From Voacanga thouarsii (lineage: Eukaryota; Streptophyta; Magnoliopsida; Gentianales; Apocynaceae), in the NCBI GenBank assembly GCA_026120185.1, contig JANUWF010000002.1, forward strand, positions 62,001 through 126,000: a stretch of 64,000 nucleotides of DNA, read 5' to 3'. The position numbers were made by a program, and so were the translations under genes. The notes under the pieces are model-generated. The model worked only from the letters and a program-made list of their open reading frames with translations. It was not told the origin of the DNA and did no database searches. Positions within the stretch are counted from its first letter, which is position 1, and each line of letters starts with the position of its first letter. Shown in pieces: positions 33,986-45,924 of this stretch.

Positions 33986-34347
33986 CAAAATGAGGGAAGT
34001 TGAGCCCTAGGTACTTAGGACCGTTTCCGTTAACGGAGAAGATTGGGCCAGTCGCCTATAGATTGGATCTACCCGACGGACTAACCGGGATGCATGATGT
34101 TTTCCATGTGTCTCAGCTAAAGAACTACAATCCCGATCCAAGCCATGTACTTAATGAAGAACCTTTGGAATTGCAACCGAATTTGAGTTATATGGAGAAA
34201 GCAGTCAAGATTTTGGAGCGGAGTATCAAGACTCTTCGAAGCAAGCAGATACCTATGGTAAAAGTACTCTGGGATCATCATGGAGCGCAGGATGTGACAT
34301 GACAAACTGAAGAATGGTTAAGACGGAAGTATCTGGATATGCTCTAA
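33986..34347 (+). pseudogene. pol: Integrase C-terminal module and chromodomain, element C
   Basis: TGA at 33991 (CGA-like position) precedes [20 protein letters not shown], the GPF/Y module. [20 protein letters not shown] and [12 protein letters not shown] follow. The last part, [20 protein letters not shown] with LWDHHGAQ and EEWLRRKYLDML, is a chromodomain of the type found in Tekay-like elements. TGA at 34300 replaces a Trp, and the terminal TAA is at 34345-34347. Such chromodomains are thought to steer insertion to heterochromatin. Confidence 0.88.
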
Positions 34348-34385
34348 GGGTATGGAATCTGAATTTCGGGACGAAATTCTCTTAT

Positions 34386-34396
34386 GGGGGAGGGGA
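34386..34396 (+). other. Polypurine tract of element C
   Basis: GGGGGAGGGGA directly before the 3' LTR TG at 34397. Confidence 0.9.
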
Positions 34397-37300
34397 TGTA
34401 ATACCCCGCCCAAAACCACCTTTGACCAATAGGGAAAAAGTCATGCATTGCATAGCATTTTGCATTTCATTTGATATTTTAAAATTTATGCTTGCATGAG
34501 TGTATGTGATTTTCAAGGTTGCCCTTGCATTGATTTATTTGAGGGAAATAATTATGTTGTTGCATTAACTGGAAATTGTTTTGGGTAAAATTTAGTAGAG
34601 GAAATGGAAAGATGAGAACTAAGGTGAAAAGAATTTCTTAGAGATATATTAACATCGGAGATGATTTGGAATAGCGGTTAGGTTTGGTGATTATCCCTCG
34701 GTGACCCGAGTTCGAATCTTATCTCTTGCGAATTTTATCTTTCTTTTCGAATTCTTTTTCTAGGTTTCTTCATGCCTTGGCCGAAAAACCCTAGCTATCC
34801 TTGTGAATTTCAGTGCTATCTTCTTAGGGGATAAGTCTCCATATTTGTCTCCTAAATTCAGGGATTTTTGATAAGGATAAAGACTAAATTTTATTTCAGC
34901 TCATATCCTCTTTAATTTTTGAAAATCTTAGCTAGAATAATTAAATTTCAGCTTGTCTTTATCTAATTAGATTTTATATTAGTTAGCTTCAATTAATTTG
35001 TTATTTTCCTAGCAAAATATCTTGTTGATTTTGAACTTAGAACCATAGCTGAAAATCTGAAAATTTTTCCAGCTTTGTGCCGCCACTCTTGGAGCACTCC
35101 TAACTCAACACAAACTCTTCCAAGACTAGGGAATCTTATCCTAAATCTTCTTGCAAATCAGGTTTTAATCAAATCCTAAACAAATCAGATTTTGTTCCTC
35201 ATATTTTGCAGATTTTCGGTCAGCCTTGTGCATGCACAAGCTGCACGAAAATCCTACACTCCTAAAGGCATCCAAACTCTTCTAAACCTAGCTCAAATCA
35301 CCTAAAACACCTCTCACCAATTCTGATTAATTTAGCTACACAAATCAGATTTTTATCCCCCTCAATTTCCAGAATTTTGGCCAGCTTGTGCACAGAATTT
35401 CGTTCAGCTTTGCACACATTATTCTGCACGAAATTTTGCACTCCAAGACATACCAAAACACCTTGTAGATTAAGCCAATTTACAGCACCTAAAACTCTCA
35501 CTTTTCCTCTCTGATTTGCGGCAGAACAACAACCAAAACAGCCCAAAATTTTCTCTCTCTTGTTCAGTAATTTTCGCACAGCACACACACCCTTCTTGCA
35601 CAGAATTTTTGGTTGATAAAACCCACTCAAACTTCTTCTAGTTAAGGACAAAAACCTGAACACGCACAGCCCTATCTTTGAGCAATACTTTAGCCAGCCT
35701 AGGATAGCAATTCCAGATTATTTTTCTCCCCTTAACCTCTCTGAATTTTGGCCAGCAATCAGGTACAGCAAGCTACCAGATTTTCAACCTTGCTACCATG
35801 GAAGTTTAGAGCTGTTAGGAGACCTTCATAACATCAACTTCCAACCCTAGATCAGACTCTCCTAACCCTAAACCAAGTTAGCCGTCCACTCCCTCTTTGC
35901 TGCACGAAAATTCCAGCAAACTCTCTCCTACAAATTTCGAAAAACATAAGAGCAATCCCTAGTAAAAATCAAACGCACCCTAAGTTAACCAAAAATTCTT
36001 TCAACCTCTCAATTCCTTTCTTCCATTAATTCTTCTCTTTTTCTTCTCTTGAACCACGCCATATAAGGGCTGATCTCACCTTTCTTTCTTAACTTTCGGT
36101 CAAGAGGAGCAGAGAAGGCAGCTTTTCTCTTCTTCTCAAACGAACTCGGGACGATCACCATAGGAGCATCGAGATCTTGTTAATCCGGTGGTTGTAAGGT
36201 AAAGGAATTCTTACCCTTAAGGTCGAAGCTAAGGTTTAATGTGATTGATGATGTCCATGGAAGTATGATAGCTTGATGAATGTGTTAAGTTGGGATAAAT
36301 GAATATTTTGAGATAAGTATCGTATCAAGCATGTTCAATAGATAGCGATGCTATGTTTGATATGGTAATGATGGATGTGAATTGTGATGGCTAAGTCAAG
36401 ACCTTTTTGATATATTGTTCATATCTTTGATGGATATATGGTCTTAGTGTATGTACTTTGAGGAATGGGTGATTTATTTGAAGTTAGATAATAGATCATG
36501 AGTTGTTATGGGAATAAATGAGTTTAAATGCATGCTTGAGTCGATTGAGACCCTGATCATGATATTATGTGATTCTAGATCAGGAGGTTATCTAAAGGAA
36601 GTGAGTAGTTGATTTTTATCTTATTTATCTGAGGCGTATAAAGTGAGTCCTTGCATAAACTCTTTTGTTAAATGCTTGTGGTGGCAAGTCAAATGTTGTA
36701 AAGCTTTGTAAAGATATTGTTGATCTATGATTATTTGGGTTGTAAACGTGGATGTGTATTCACTAAATGGTTTTGTCAAAATAATACATTTATCAAGAAC
36801 TGTTCTTTTTCTTAAACATTTTAGAAAACTCTTTTTAAAGAAAAACATGTATTACAAACCCACGGTATGGAATCATTGTGAATCAGGAATTAACGGATAT
36901 ATTCGTTGAGTACTCAATAAGGGTATGCTAACAATGCTAGTCGTGGAGGGCTTGAGTGAGTCTTCTGGCAGGCGGCCACCTCCAGAAGATAAGCTCTGCT
37001 TGAAAAGGCGACAGTATTGATTGGTCAGGCCTGTCCGAACTAGCATTTGTACCTGGTAAGGTATTATTTTCCCGGCATGGACACCCGGATGGTTTTGTTG
37101 GGTGTAGAGATGGAGGAGTATCTCACCCGGTGGGCCATACACCAACCTTTGATTAGAACGCCCAAAGTGTGGTAATCTGATCCTGTCAAGGTGCAAAAAG
37201 TGTGGTTGCTTGACCATTTTCTTATCATGGGGCTCAAAGTGTGGCACCATAACTGTTTATTCAAGTGGATGATTTATTTTGTACAAAGTGTGATAATGAG

Positions 37301-37739
37301 GAAACTCCACTCTTTGCAAAGTGAAATTATTTATGACTTGCCAAATATTTCTACAAATGTTTCTCGGTATACATACACGAACTGTTCAAAGTACCATGTG
37401 TACACACAGGACTTCCTGAGATGTTAATCTCACACTGTTTTATATCATGTTTTCAGGAGATTGATTATGCTGAGCAAGCAGGATGTGTAATAGTTGAAGC
37501 TTTTGTTATTTTCATTATGTTATGGGAGACAATTGTTGATTTATGCTTCTGGAACCGTTGTTTGCTTTTATTTAGTTTCGCTCCAGTTTGAGCCTGATGT
37601 AATAAGAGTTTCCCTTTATTTATCTAAGTTTGATTTCTTTAGTTTGTCTTTATATCATGTATCTCATTTTAAAGACCCCTTGTCCTCGGGACGGGGCGAC
37701 ATCCCTGCCCTTTTAGGGTACGTAGTAGGGGGTGATACA
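34397..37739 (+). repeat. 3' LTR of element C
   Basis: TGTAATACCC to GGTGATACA, collinear with 26012-29351. It retains the tRNA-like boxes and both hairpins. The donor-like site of the 5' LTR is changed to AAGTTAAC near 35983. No gene is seen. Confidence 0.94.
34667..34718 (+). promoter_or_regulatory. tRNA-like A and B boxes in 3' LTR of C
   Basis: TGGAATAGCGG and GAGTTCGAATC, unchanged from the 5' LTR copy at 26282. Confidence 0.55.
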
Positions 37740-37797
37740 TTTAGCGTATTTGTTTTTTTAAGTTAGCATGCTTCTCATTTTTTTTTTTTAAGCTTCA
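37740..37797 (+). mobile_element. Last 58 bases of the split copia-type LTR
   Basis: Continues the LTR interrupted at 26011 and ends AAGCTTCA, as the copia LTRs do at 45911 and 53525. It is followed by AGTTG, the right target duplication (37798-37802). Confidence 0.85.
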
Positions 37798-39160
37798 AGT
37801 TGTATATCAGAGTTAACGTATTAATGGTTTGATTTGGGGGTATATATATATGCTTGATGATAAATAGCATGACAAGGGAAGATTATGAATATAGTTTGAT
37901 GAAATAATTAATAGTTTAGATGCCTTGAATGATTTATGGGTTTTAAAACTACATGAAATAATGGTTACAGTCCAATAACGTAATAATAGGATTCTAATGG
38001 TAGAATTATATGATTTTAGATAAGGAATGAATTTGGTGTGGAAGCAGGCTATTAATTGTTAGCATAGCTATTTGATAAATACCAAGTAAGTCCCTATATA
38101 ACTGTTTTGATAAATGAAACTCTTTTTTGCAAGTCACATGTTGCAATGCTGTTGAAATGCTATTGTTGAATTGTGATTACTTGGGTTGGGAACGTAGTTA
38201 TTTTGCTCTCTAAATGACTCTGTCAAAATTACAACTTTGACCGAAAGTTGTTTTCCCTATTTTATTTACTAAATCATTTTGAAAACACTCTATGTGAAAA
38301 CCACATTTTGCAAAGCTAAGAAATTAAAAGTTTGTGAATAAAGGATTGATTTTTGAACCTGATGGTGAACATTGAGTACTTAATAAGGATAGGCTAATGG
38401 TACCAGTCTTGGAGGGTTAAAGTGAGACTTTTGGCAGGAGACCACCTCTAGTAGACGAACTCTACTTAAAAATGCGCTAGTACTAGTTAGTCAAGCCAGT
38501 CCAAGCTAGTACTTTGGTCTATGTGGACTATTTTCCTGGTTGGACAACCGGTGTATTGGGTGTAGAGATGAAGAAGTATCTTACCATAGCGGGCAGATCT
38601 CTCACTGCCCAGTAGTGAACGATTACACTGGGAAGCTGTCATGATGGAATTCAATAGATGGACATTCTTATTATTGAATCATTTAATCCATTTATGTTCC
38701 TATTATATCAATGAGTGGATGGTTTTTTTAGAGTTGTTTTGGATGTGCTTTATATTGTTCCACTCAGTGACTAGTTATTGATAAAATTAACTTGTAGCCA
38801 TATTTTGTGACTATTATTATTCCTGCATACATAAAATATTTAAAGTGGCATGAGCAAACACAGGACATACTGAGATGTCAATCTCACAATATTTGTATCA
38901 GGTTTTTAGAGGAGAATTATTTCTAAGCATGTTGGATGTCTTAGAGACTGAAGCTTGTTTGATTCTACTTTTGTATTTCTTTTGAGAGATAGATGTTTGT
39001 TATTGGTTTTCAAACTTGTAAAGTTTTAATTCAGTTGTAATAAGATTTTTTTATTTCTTTTGCTAGCTATTTTTCTTTTGTACCTTGTTATAAAGACCTG
39101 GTCCTCTGGATGGGGCAACATCCCCGTACGTTTTGGGTACGTTGGTAGTAGGGTGTTACA
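37798..39160 (+). repeat. Shared middle LTR of the array, second part
   Basis: Resumes at AGTTGTATATCAGAG exactly where 22275 stopped and matches 1249-2610. It ends GGGTGTTACA before a perfect primer binding site, so it acts both as 3' LTR of copy A and 5' LTR of copy D. No gene is seen. Confidence 0.92.
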
Positions 39161-39162
39161 AG

Positions 39163-39175
39163 TGGTATCAGAGCC
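39163..39175 (+). other. Primer binding site of copy D
   Basis: TGGTATCAGAGCC, two bases after the LTR end; same as element C. Confidence 0.93.
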
Positions 39176-39264
39176 TTGGTTTAGGCAAACGACTCTGTTG
39201 ATTAGTGTTTATGGACCTCGTACTACTGGGATTTAGTTTTGACCTCTCTATGTTTTGTTATAGG

Positions 39265-39993
39265 ATGGTTAGAAGATTTGCAGCTGTTACCCGAGACTGG
39301 CCTTCCATGTGTGGTCCTAGAAGTAGTAGGGCACCTGATCCAGTGTCCCTAGTACATTCTCCTTCATCTAACTCAGAGACGGAACCCGTGGATGGATGGT
39401 TTTTGAGTGAAGACGAAGTAGTTCACGAAACACCCATGATGGTTGATCCTGATGTAGAGGAGGAACTTGAGGACCTTATACCAAAGTTACCTACACCTAA
39501 GGATGAGAGAGACATGGATGAATATGATGGGGATGATAAGGGAGAGGTAGAGGAGCCTATCGGTGAGAGTGAGGATAGGGTGGAATTACTTGAGGATAAG
39601 GGAGAGATAGGAGAGCTTGAGGGTGAGGTTGGTGAGGAGATAAATGGGGTAGGTGAGGTGGTGGAAGAGGGTGGCATTATACTTGTGACTCCCTCTTTAG
39701 ATAAGGGTATTCCAACTCTCTTGGAGAGTGACTGATATGAATCTGATGCTTAGAAACCTACACCTAAAAGTGCATTCACATTAGCTATAGAGAAGCGTAG
39801 GGATGCGGCTTTTCGAGCGGAGCTGAAGGGTAAGGAAGGTGCTAGGATATGTTTGGGTCGACCTACGAAGAAGTTTAAATCTTTTGGCTTCACGAGTGAC
39901 AATGTGATAAACCATCCCAATAACAATGCAGGGTAGCTTGTGGAGCCTCCCTCCGATACTTCAAAGGATTCCGACGACTCTAGTGATTATTAG
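39265..39993 (+). pseudogene. Acidic extra ORF upstream of gag, copy D
   Basis: ATG 39265 (MVRRFAAVTRDW) follows TTTTGTTATAG. It is open for 157 codons: SNSETEPVDGWFLSEDE, PMMVDPDVEEELEDL, then a Glu/Asp/Gly-rich stretch. TGA at 39733 and TAG at 39751 follow, after which KPTPKSAFTLA, KKFKSFGFTSD and a Ser/Asp-rich tail are still readable up to TAG 39991-39993. It is the best-preserved N-terminal half of the three copies in this LTR subfamily. Confidence 0.75.
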
Positions 39994-40317
39994 AGTTTAT
40001 AAGACCTCAATGCTTATTCTTTCTATTTTTTATGATGTAGACGTTTGTTTATTTTCATAATTTAGAAATAATTTTTTATTTGCAATTTTTTGAGTGGTTG
40101 AAATAAAAGGAGCACCTTGTAGGATACTCTCTTATTTTGTACAAGTTTGATTTGATGAATATAAGCGTGATTTTATTTGTTTATTTATTCAAATTTGAGT
40201 ATCATATGCAATATTTATTTTTTAATAAATTACAAGCTTTTTTAGACATTAATTACTCATTCGCATACCATGACCTTTTCCCTCAATAACCTTTATGATA
40301 GGTACAATATGGTAGTA
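39994..40317 (+). other. Spacer between acidic ORF and gag, copy D
   Basis: Closely similar to 3441-3766; no frame and nothing else seen. Confidence 0.6.
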
Positions 40318-41067
40318 GAGGGCACCGAGGTGCAGAACCGTAGTGCGAGGCAGGATCGTTCAAGAGAGTGAATCATCAACCCTAGATTTAGGGCAGATGC
40401 GATAATCAACCCTTGATATGGAGAAAGGCTATAAGCAAGAGGGTAAGATAGCTTTTGAGGGGGCTAGAGATGTGACAATGGGACAAGCTTTCGATAAGAT
40501 GGCTACCATTCCCTAGAACTTAATCGAGAAAGTGGATAAGGTGGAGAAGAAGACACCGAAAGGTAAGGACAAGGCCCTGGAGCGATTGTTGAAGTTCCAG
40601 CCGCCTACGTTCCATGGCGAGGTGGAACAAGACAAGAAGTCTGAGTAGTGCATTGAGCAAATAGAGGATATCTTCACAACTTTACAGTACTCAGAAAAGA
40701 GAAGGGTGAAGTTCGCAGCCTTCAGGCTAAAAGGACTCTCTCGTGCATGGTAGCAGTGAGTACAGGAGGACTGGGAGAGAGAGGACCATGATTGGACGTA
40801 GGATAACTTTGTTGAAGCTTTCTAAGTAGAGTACATTCCATAGTGGATAGCTAAGAAGAGGGAGGATGAATTCCAAACTCTGAAATAGGAAAGCATGACA
40901 ATGGCCCAGTATGCAGCCCGATTTACTCAACTGTCCATGTATTGTAAATGCTTGTTTGATATTGAACAGAAGTCAACTCGGCAGTTTGTGAAGGGTCTAA
41001 GGCAAGACCTAAGGAAGGCTTTGGCACCATCTCTGCCAGCAACTTCCACTGCCGCGGTGGATGTTGC
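40318..41067 (+). pseudogene. gag: gag, first part, copy D
   Basis: The start codon is lost (AGGGCACCG where A has ATGGCACCG). Capsid motifs are LKFQPPTFHGEVEQDK, EQIEDIFTTLQYSEKRRVKF, TMAQYAARFTQLSMYCK and RQFVKGLRQDLRKALAP. TAG codons at about 40647 and 40887 are also in copy A. It is split within the codons after GTTGC (41063-41067) by an inverted solo LTR. Confidence 0.85.
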
Positions 41068-43103
41068 TGAGGGAGACGAAAACAAGGGAGCATGCACGGT
41101 TTAAAAAATGGAGAGAAAAATAAACCTCAAGCCATAGAGGTCATACGGAAGCATGAAGATCATACATTTGCGCTCTTTAACACTTCTAGGTTGAGTAGGA
41201 GCGGATTGAACGACTGGAATCACCTCGCTTCGCCCACTTGAAAAAGCTTCCGGTTGAACACCCGCTAGCCTTCTACTTCGCCTTGTTTGCATCAACGCCA
41301 AGCTTTCCAACTCTCGGAATATTCCTCTACCTATACTCTAGTCGGTGAACACTATGGTGAAAAGGAACAGTCTCAATTCTCCTTGGTTCACTTGCTATTG
41401 GTTAGCAAAGTCCAAGAAGAACAACAAGAAAAGGGAGACATCAAAGAGAGCAGAGAGAGAGACGTGAGTTCTCTGTAAGGCTAGGGAGATTAGAGTTTAT
41501 TTTCTACCAGAGACTAGTTTATTAGTTAGCCAAAACTGGGTTTCTCATTATCTGATAAACATATCCCCGGGATTTCAAAACACCCGGATGTTATCCTGAG
41601 AATCAATTTGGCCTAACCCTAAACTCCTCTTAACCGTATCTGGAAAAAATCCTAAGGTCTAAGCTATTGGGCCAGAAAAATATTTATTATTTTTCTTGGA
41701 CCCAAAAGGCCCAAAATAATAAACATTAATTATTTATTTCCTGAGCTTATATACACAACCCAATAAATAATTAATGAGCCCAAATGAACAAAAAATAATT
41801 AATCTTTAATTATTTATTTCTTGGGCCTATATAAATAACCCAATAAATAATTAAATATTAATTATTTCCCTTAGTTTAAGCCCAGGTTAATTTCTTAAGT
41901 ATTCATACTGGACCTAGGCACTGAATAATTAATTAACTAATTAAACTAGATAATTAAATTTCTCTCAACTCCTATTTTAATTTATTTTTTTATTTTATTC
42001 CAGTCCAATAATAAATTAGACTTTTTGAATAAAATAAAATAAAATAAAATAAAATAAAATCCTCTTCAACTGAGACCAATTCCTCAACCCAAAATTAGTT
42101 AGGACTTACGGACTATTCCGAGGACCAAAAAGACACATCGCCTTGGTTGCTAAAATGACCAAAATACCCCTGCTATATAAATAGCTGTATTTCGCATTTT
42201 AAATATTTCCTAATATCACCATAAGGAAATATTGACCCCAAGGACAATGCTGCATTCGCAAAGTCTCCGACCTACATGTGAAATGACTAAAATACCCCTC
42301 TACACATCGCCGTACATTTAGAGAGGAATAAGTGTACTAACACCCCCCTAAATGACATCTACCATCCTTAGGCTTCTAGTCCAATGATCCACGACTTCCT
42401 GGAGTGTTTTCGCTTTCCAAGAGAGCTACCCTAAAGCAAATATCCAAGTCATGTTTCCTAGGGCCCTGGACATTTTAGACCATTCAGATAACCACAAGAG
42501 GCGATATAGTGCAGAAACTATCTTGTACAAGTCTGTCTTAACTAACTAGTCACACATACCCAACATACAAGTATATTAGCCCTGCGATAGAACCTCAACT
42601 ATTGCAAATCAAAGTATATGCTTCCAGCTTCGCCAGACCACCAACTCATACTCAAGTCGTAGAGTACTAGTCCACGCTGTAGCGGTAGTAGTCTAGGTTT
42701 CTATCATATAGTACTTTTAGAAACCACTACTATAGGTCCTGTCCTACATATTCGAAATACGCTTATGTCATAAAGTGAGTGGACTACTCACTGGCTAAAG
42801 GTAAGCCATTCCCCATTTGGAATTCATAACACAATAACCTAAACATGATGAGGTTCCCAGTCTCATCAAATGTTTATGTGTTAAGAGCAAATGTTTATGT
42901 GTTAAATAACCCGTGATCCATACCTTACTGTGAAAGACCACCATTCACATGGATCACTTCTTTAAACACAATGGGTCTGTTCTAAACGAAAATCGTGCAC
43001 AAACAAATAGTAAATTCACAAACAATTATTGAAAATAAATTCTGCTATTAAAATATTCGATTTTACATCAGAAACCTAGTCTAAGAGGGCATACAATCTA
43101 ACA
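41068..43103 (-). mobile_element. Inverted copia-type solo LTR inside gag of copy D
   Basis: On the minus strand it runs TGTTAGATTGTATGCCC to CGTCTCCCTCA. A perfect GTTGC target duplication lies at 41063-41067 and 43104-43108, and gag resumes in register. At 2,036 bp it is collinear with the inverted LTR at 54658-56588 and, except near the 3' end, with the LTRs of the copia element at 44895. A minus-strand frame (41101-41310, MESLALMQTRRSRRLAG) is shared with the other solo LTR but lies in LTR leader sequence. Confidence 0.94.
42029..42060 (+). repeat. (AAAAT)n microsatellite
   Basis: About six tandem units inside the inverted copia LTR; the sister LTR at about 55530 has only two or three. 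Confidence 0.9.
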
Positions 43104-43560
43104 GTTGCAACTCGGACCGAGAATGAGGATAGGTAACGACGATGAACCGTCCCTTCCAACTGAATCGCCAATCGGTAATGCCTAAAAACAATAAGCAACC
43201 CATTGGTCTAATGTAGTAGGGAAGTAAAGGGAAGCAGCAATGGACAATTGCAATAGGCCCTATGCAAAATATTCCCATTTGCCAGTACTGTGGAAAACCT
43301 GGCCATGTAGAAAAGGACTACTTAGCCGAAGGGAGAACCTAGAAAATGCTTGAACTGTAGGGATCCTGCACATCTATGAAACAACTTTCCCAAACCCCTA
43401 AAGATTGGGCATACAGCTTTAACTCAACCAATTGGCACTAACAGAGGAGCTACCATTGGGACAACTAGAGGAGGAGGACAAAAACCTCAAGTAAAGGCTA
43501 AGGTCTTCGGCCTAATTTAGGAAGAAGTTGGATTTGATGCAGTGGTGGTAGAAGGTACAC
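43104..43560 (+). pseudogene. gag: gag zinc-knuckle part, copy D
   Basis: Resumes with ATRTENEDR-like sequence, then a Gln/Pro/Asn-rich stretch and two CCHC-like knuckles: CQYCGKPGHVEKDY (last Cys lost) near 43277-43320, and CGDPAHL-like near 43355. The region TTRGGGQKPQVKA (43460-43500) is the segment to which element C's deletion joins. Confidence 0.8.
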
Positions 43561-43990
43561 TTTCTGTTCAAGATTATTCTATTACTTATTGATGATAGAC
43601 CCCGGATCGACCTATTCATATGTGAATGAGAAGTGTACATATTATTTGGGTTAGGACAGAGTGGAATTACCTTATACAATGCTAGTAAGTACTCCCTTGG
43701 GAAGCCAAAGACATGCGAGTAGGGTGGTGCAAGGGTGTGATATGGTTGGGAAAGAGATTTTGAAAGCGGATCTAATAATTTTGCCTATCGATGATTACGA
43801 CCTAATTCTAGGTATAGATTGGTTAGCGAAACATTTAGCAAGAGTAGACTGCAAGATAAAGATGGTGCAATTTATTAGACTAGGATGTGATGTACTAGAA
43901 TTTAATTGAAAGAACTGAAATTCCTAATAGCGGGAACGAAGGCACGGAAGATGCTAAAAAAGATCTGTGTAGGATACCTAGCTTATCTAA
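43561..43990 (+). pseudogene. pol: Aspartic protease part of pol, copy D
   Basis: Keeps the unmutated active site IDPGSTYSYVNEK (Asp at 43598-43600), preceded by a 3-base repeat GATGAT and a shift. VELPYTMLVSTPLGSQRHAS, DLIILPIDDYDLILGIDWLA and VDCKIKMVQFI follow. Confidence 0.87.
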
Positions 43991-44894
43991 TCAATAAGCC
44001 AAATAATTAATGTACCTTGGAATGTACCAATAAGGTAAAATACTTCACAGATGTCTTTTCGGCTAAGCTCACTTCCCTTCCACCTCCACGGGAAGTTAGT
44101 TCACCATAGATTTAGTTCCTAGAGCTGAGCCTGTATCACAGACTCCCTATCGTATAGTGCATACAGAATTAAAGGAATTGAAGAAGTAGTTAGAAGAACT
44201 AGTAAGATAAGGATATATAAGGCCAAGTACTTCACCTTAAGGAGCACCTGTGTTGTTTGTAAAGACGAAGGATGGAACACTGAGGTTTTGCATAGATTAT
44301 AAAGGCTTGAATAATCTCACAACTAAGAATAAGTACCCTTTACCTTTGATTGATGAGTTGTTAGATCAGTTACATGGTTCTTGTTGTTATTCCAAGTTGG
44401 ATCTCCGGCAAGGTTACTATCAAGTGTGGATTAAGGAGAAGGACATACCCAAGACTGCTTTCAACACTATTATGGTCATTATAAGTTCATAGTGGTGCCA
44501 TTGGAGTAACCAATGCACCTACCATCTGCATAGATCTTATGCACAGGGTTTTCCAATCTTACCTAGATAAGTTTGTTGTTGTGTTTATTGATGACATTCT
44601 AGTCTACTTTAAAAGTCTCGAGGAGCATGCCGAGCACTTGAAGTTAGTACTATAGAAGTTAAAAGAGCACAAACTCTTTGCTAAATTTAGCAAATGTGAG
44701 TTTTGGCTAGATTCAGTGGCATTTCTTGGGCACATGGTGTCTAAAGATGGTATTAAGGTGGATCCAGCAAAAGTCAAAGCTATCTCAAATTGGAAACAAC
44801 CAGAGAGTGTAACTAAAGTTCGGAGTTTTCTTGGATTGGTTGGGTACTATTGTTGATTTATCAAGAACTTTTCTACAGTGGCTACACCGAGGAC
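43991..44894 (+). pseudogene. pol: Reverse transcriptase part of pol, copy D
   Basis: Reads [59 protein letters not shown] (44584-44595), [19 protein letters not shown] and [11 protein letters not shown], then a TGA at the Arg position of YYRRF (44853-44855). A shift near 44475 and TAG/TAA codons at about 44188 and 44207 are present. It is split before TSD AGGAC (44890-44894) by the copia element; the last RT codons resume at 53526. Confidence 0.9.
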
Positions 44895-45911
44895 CGTTGT
44901 GATATATGCCCTCTTAGACTATGTTTCTGATGTAATTTTTTATTTGTATTAATAAAAGTTTTATTCTCAGAAATTGTATATGGGTTGAGGAAATGGTCTC
45001 AGTTAAAGAGGATTTTATTTTATTCAGGAAATCTAATTTATTATTAGAATGGAATAAATAAAAGGTCAAAAGAAATTAAATTAAATTTATTTTTTGGTTT
45101 CATTGATTTATAAATTATTCAGGGACTGAGTCCAGATTGAATAATTGGAAAGATTAGCCCGGGCCTAAACTAGATAAAAAAAAAAAGCTTGAATAATTAT
45201 CTTGGTCTATTTGGGCATATTAATTATTCATTGGGTTAATTTTATAGGCCCAGAAATAAATAATTTAATGTTTATTATTTTGAGTTCATTCGGTCCAAGG
45301 ATAATAATGATTATTGGTCCAATAGCCTGGACCAAAAGGGTTTTTTTTTTTTTTAATTCACAGAACATAAGAGTTTGGGGTAAGACAAACGTCTTCTGTT
45401 GATAACTTCCGAGTGTTTTGAAATACCAAAACCCCAGTGCTATGTTATCAAATACAGTGGCCATGAGTTTTGGTTTTTTCATAACACACATAGGTGTGTG
45501 AGAAAAAAAAAAACCCTATAAGCCTTGTTCTTCTTCTCTCTCTCTCGTTCTTTCTTCTCATTTTTATTTTCTTGATTTTGCTAATCAATAGCAAAGGATC
45601 AAGAGGTGTTTTGAGACTGTGATTTTCCTCACCTAAGTTATATCACCAACGAGTAATAGGCGGTGGAATATTCTGAGTTCTCAAGAAGCATTTGCATGTA
45701 AGCAAGACGTAGCTGAAGGATTGCAGACTTTGAAGCAGAGACATCTTCTAGGCATAAGGAAGTCCCTGTGGTTTCACCATCTATTCCGGCACAAAAAACA
45801 ACATCCAAGCACAGAGGTATAAAATATTTTTGCCTTCCGCTGCCCTCTGTAAGTTTTTTTGGTTTTATGGTTTCCAATATGCGTGCATGTTCTCTTATTT
45901 TTCAAGCTTCA
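44895..45911 (+). repeat. 5' LTR of copia element, internally deleted
   Basis: Starts CGTTGTGATATATGCC and ends AAGCTTCA. After AAATTGTATATG (about 44980) it jumps to GGGTTGAGG, which in the 3' LTR corresponds to about 52570, so about 910 bases are missing. Poly-T at 45341-45354. Confidence 0.9.
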
Positions 45912-45913
45912 AG

Positions 45914-45924
45914 TGGTATCAGAG
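45914..45924 (+). other. Primer binding site of copia element
   Basis: TGGTATCAGAG, initiator tRNA-Met type, two bases after the LTR. Confidence 0.92.

Larger units (their letters stand above)
26012..37739 (+). mobile_element. Gypsy element C, complete ends, gag-deleted
   Basis: Two LTRs of 3,340 and 3,343 bp flank 5,045 bp of internal sequence. The flanking 5-mers are ATTAG (26007-26011) and TTTAG (37740-37744), a target duplication with one change. The primer binding site (29354-29366) and polypurine tract (34386-34396) are intact. The order inside is acidic ORF, gag remnant, PR, RT, RH, INT, chromodomain. It is a different subfamily from A and D. The first 150 bases of the two LTRs differ at about a dozen positions, so it is not a very recent insertion. 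Confidence 0.92.

Noticed and set aside
39423..39677. Ser/Thr-rich minus-strand frame
   Set aside because: It is the antisense of the Asp/Glu codons of the acidic ORF; the plus strand carries motifs conserved between copies.
41101..41310. Minus-strand frame conserved at 54727-54927
   Set aside because: The similarity follows from both being copies of one LTR; frame length differs and no independent conservation is shown.
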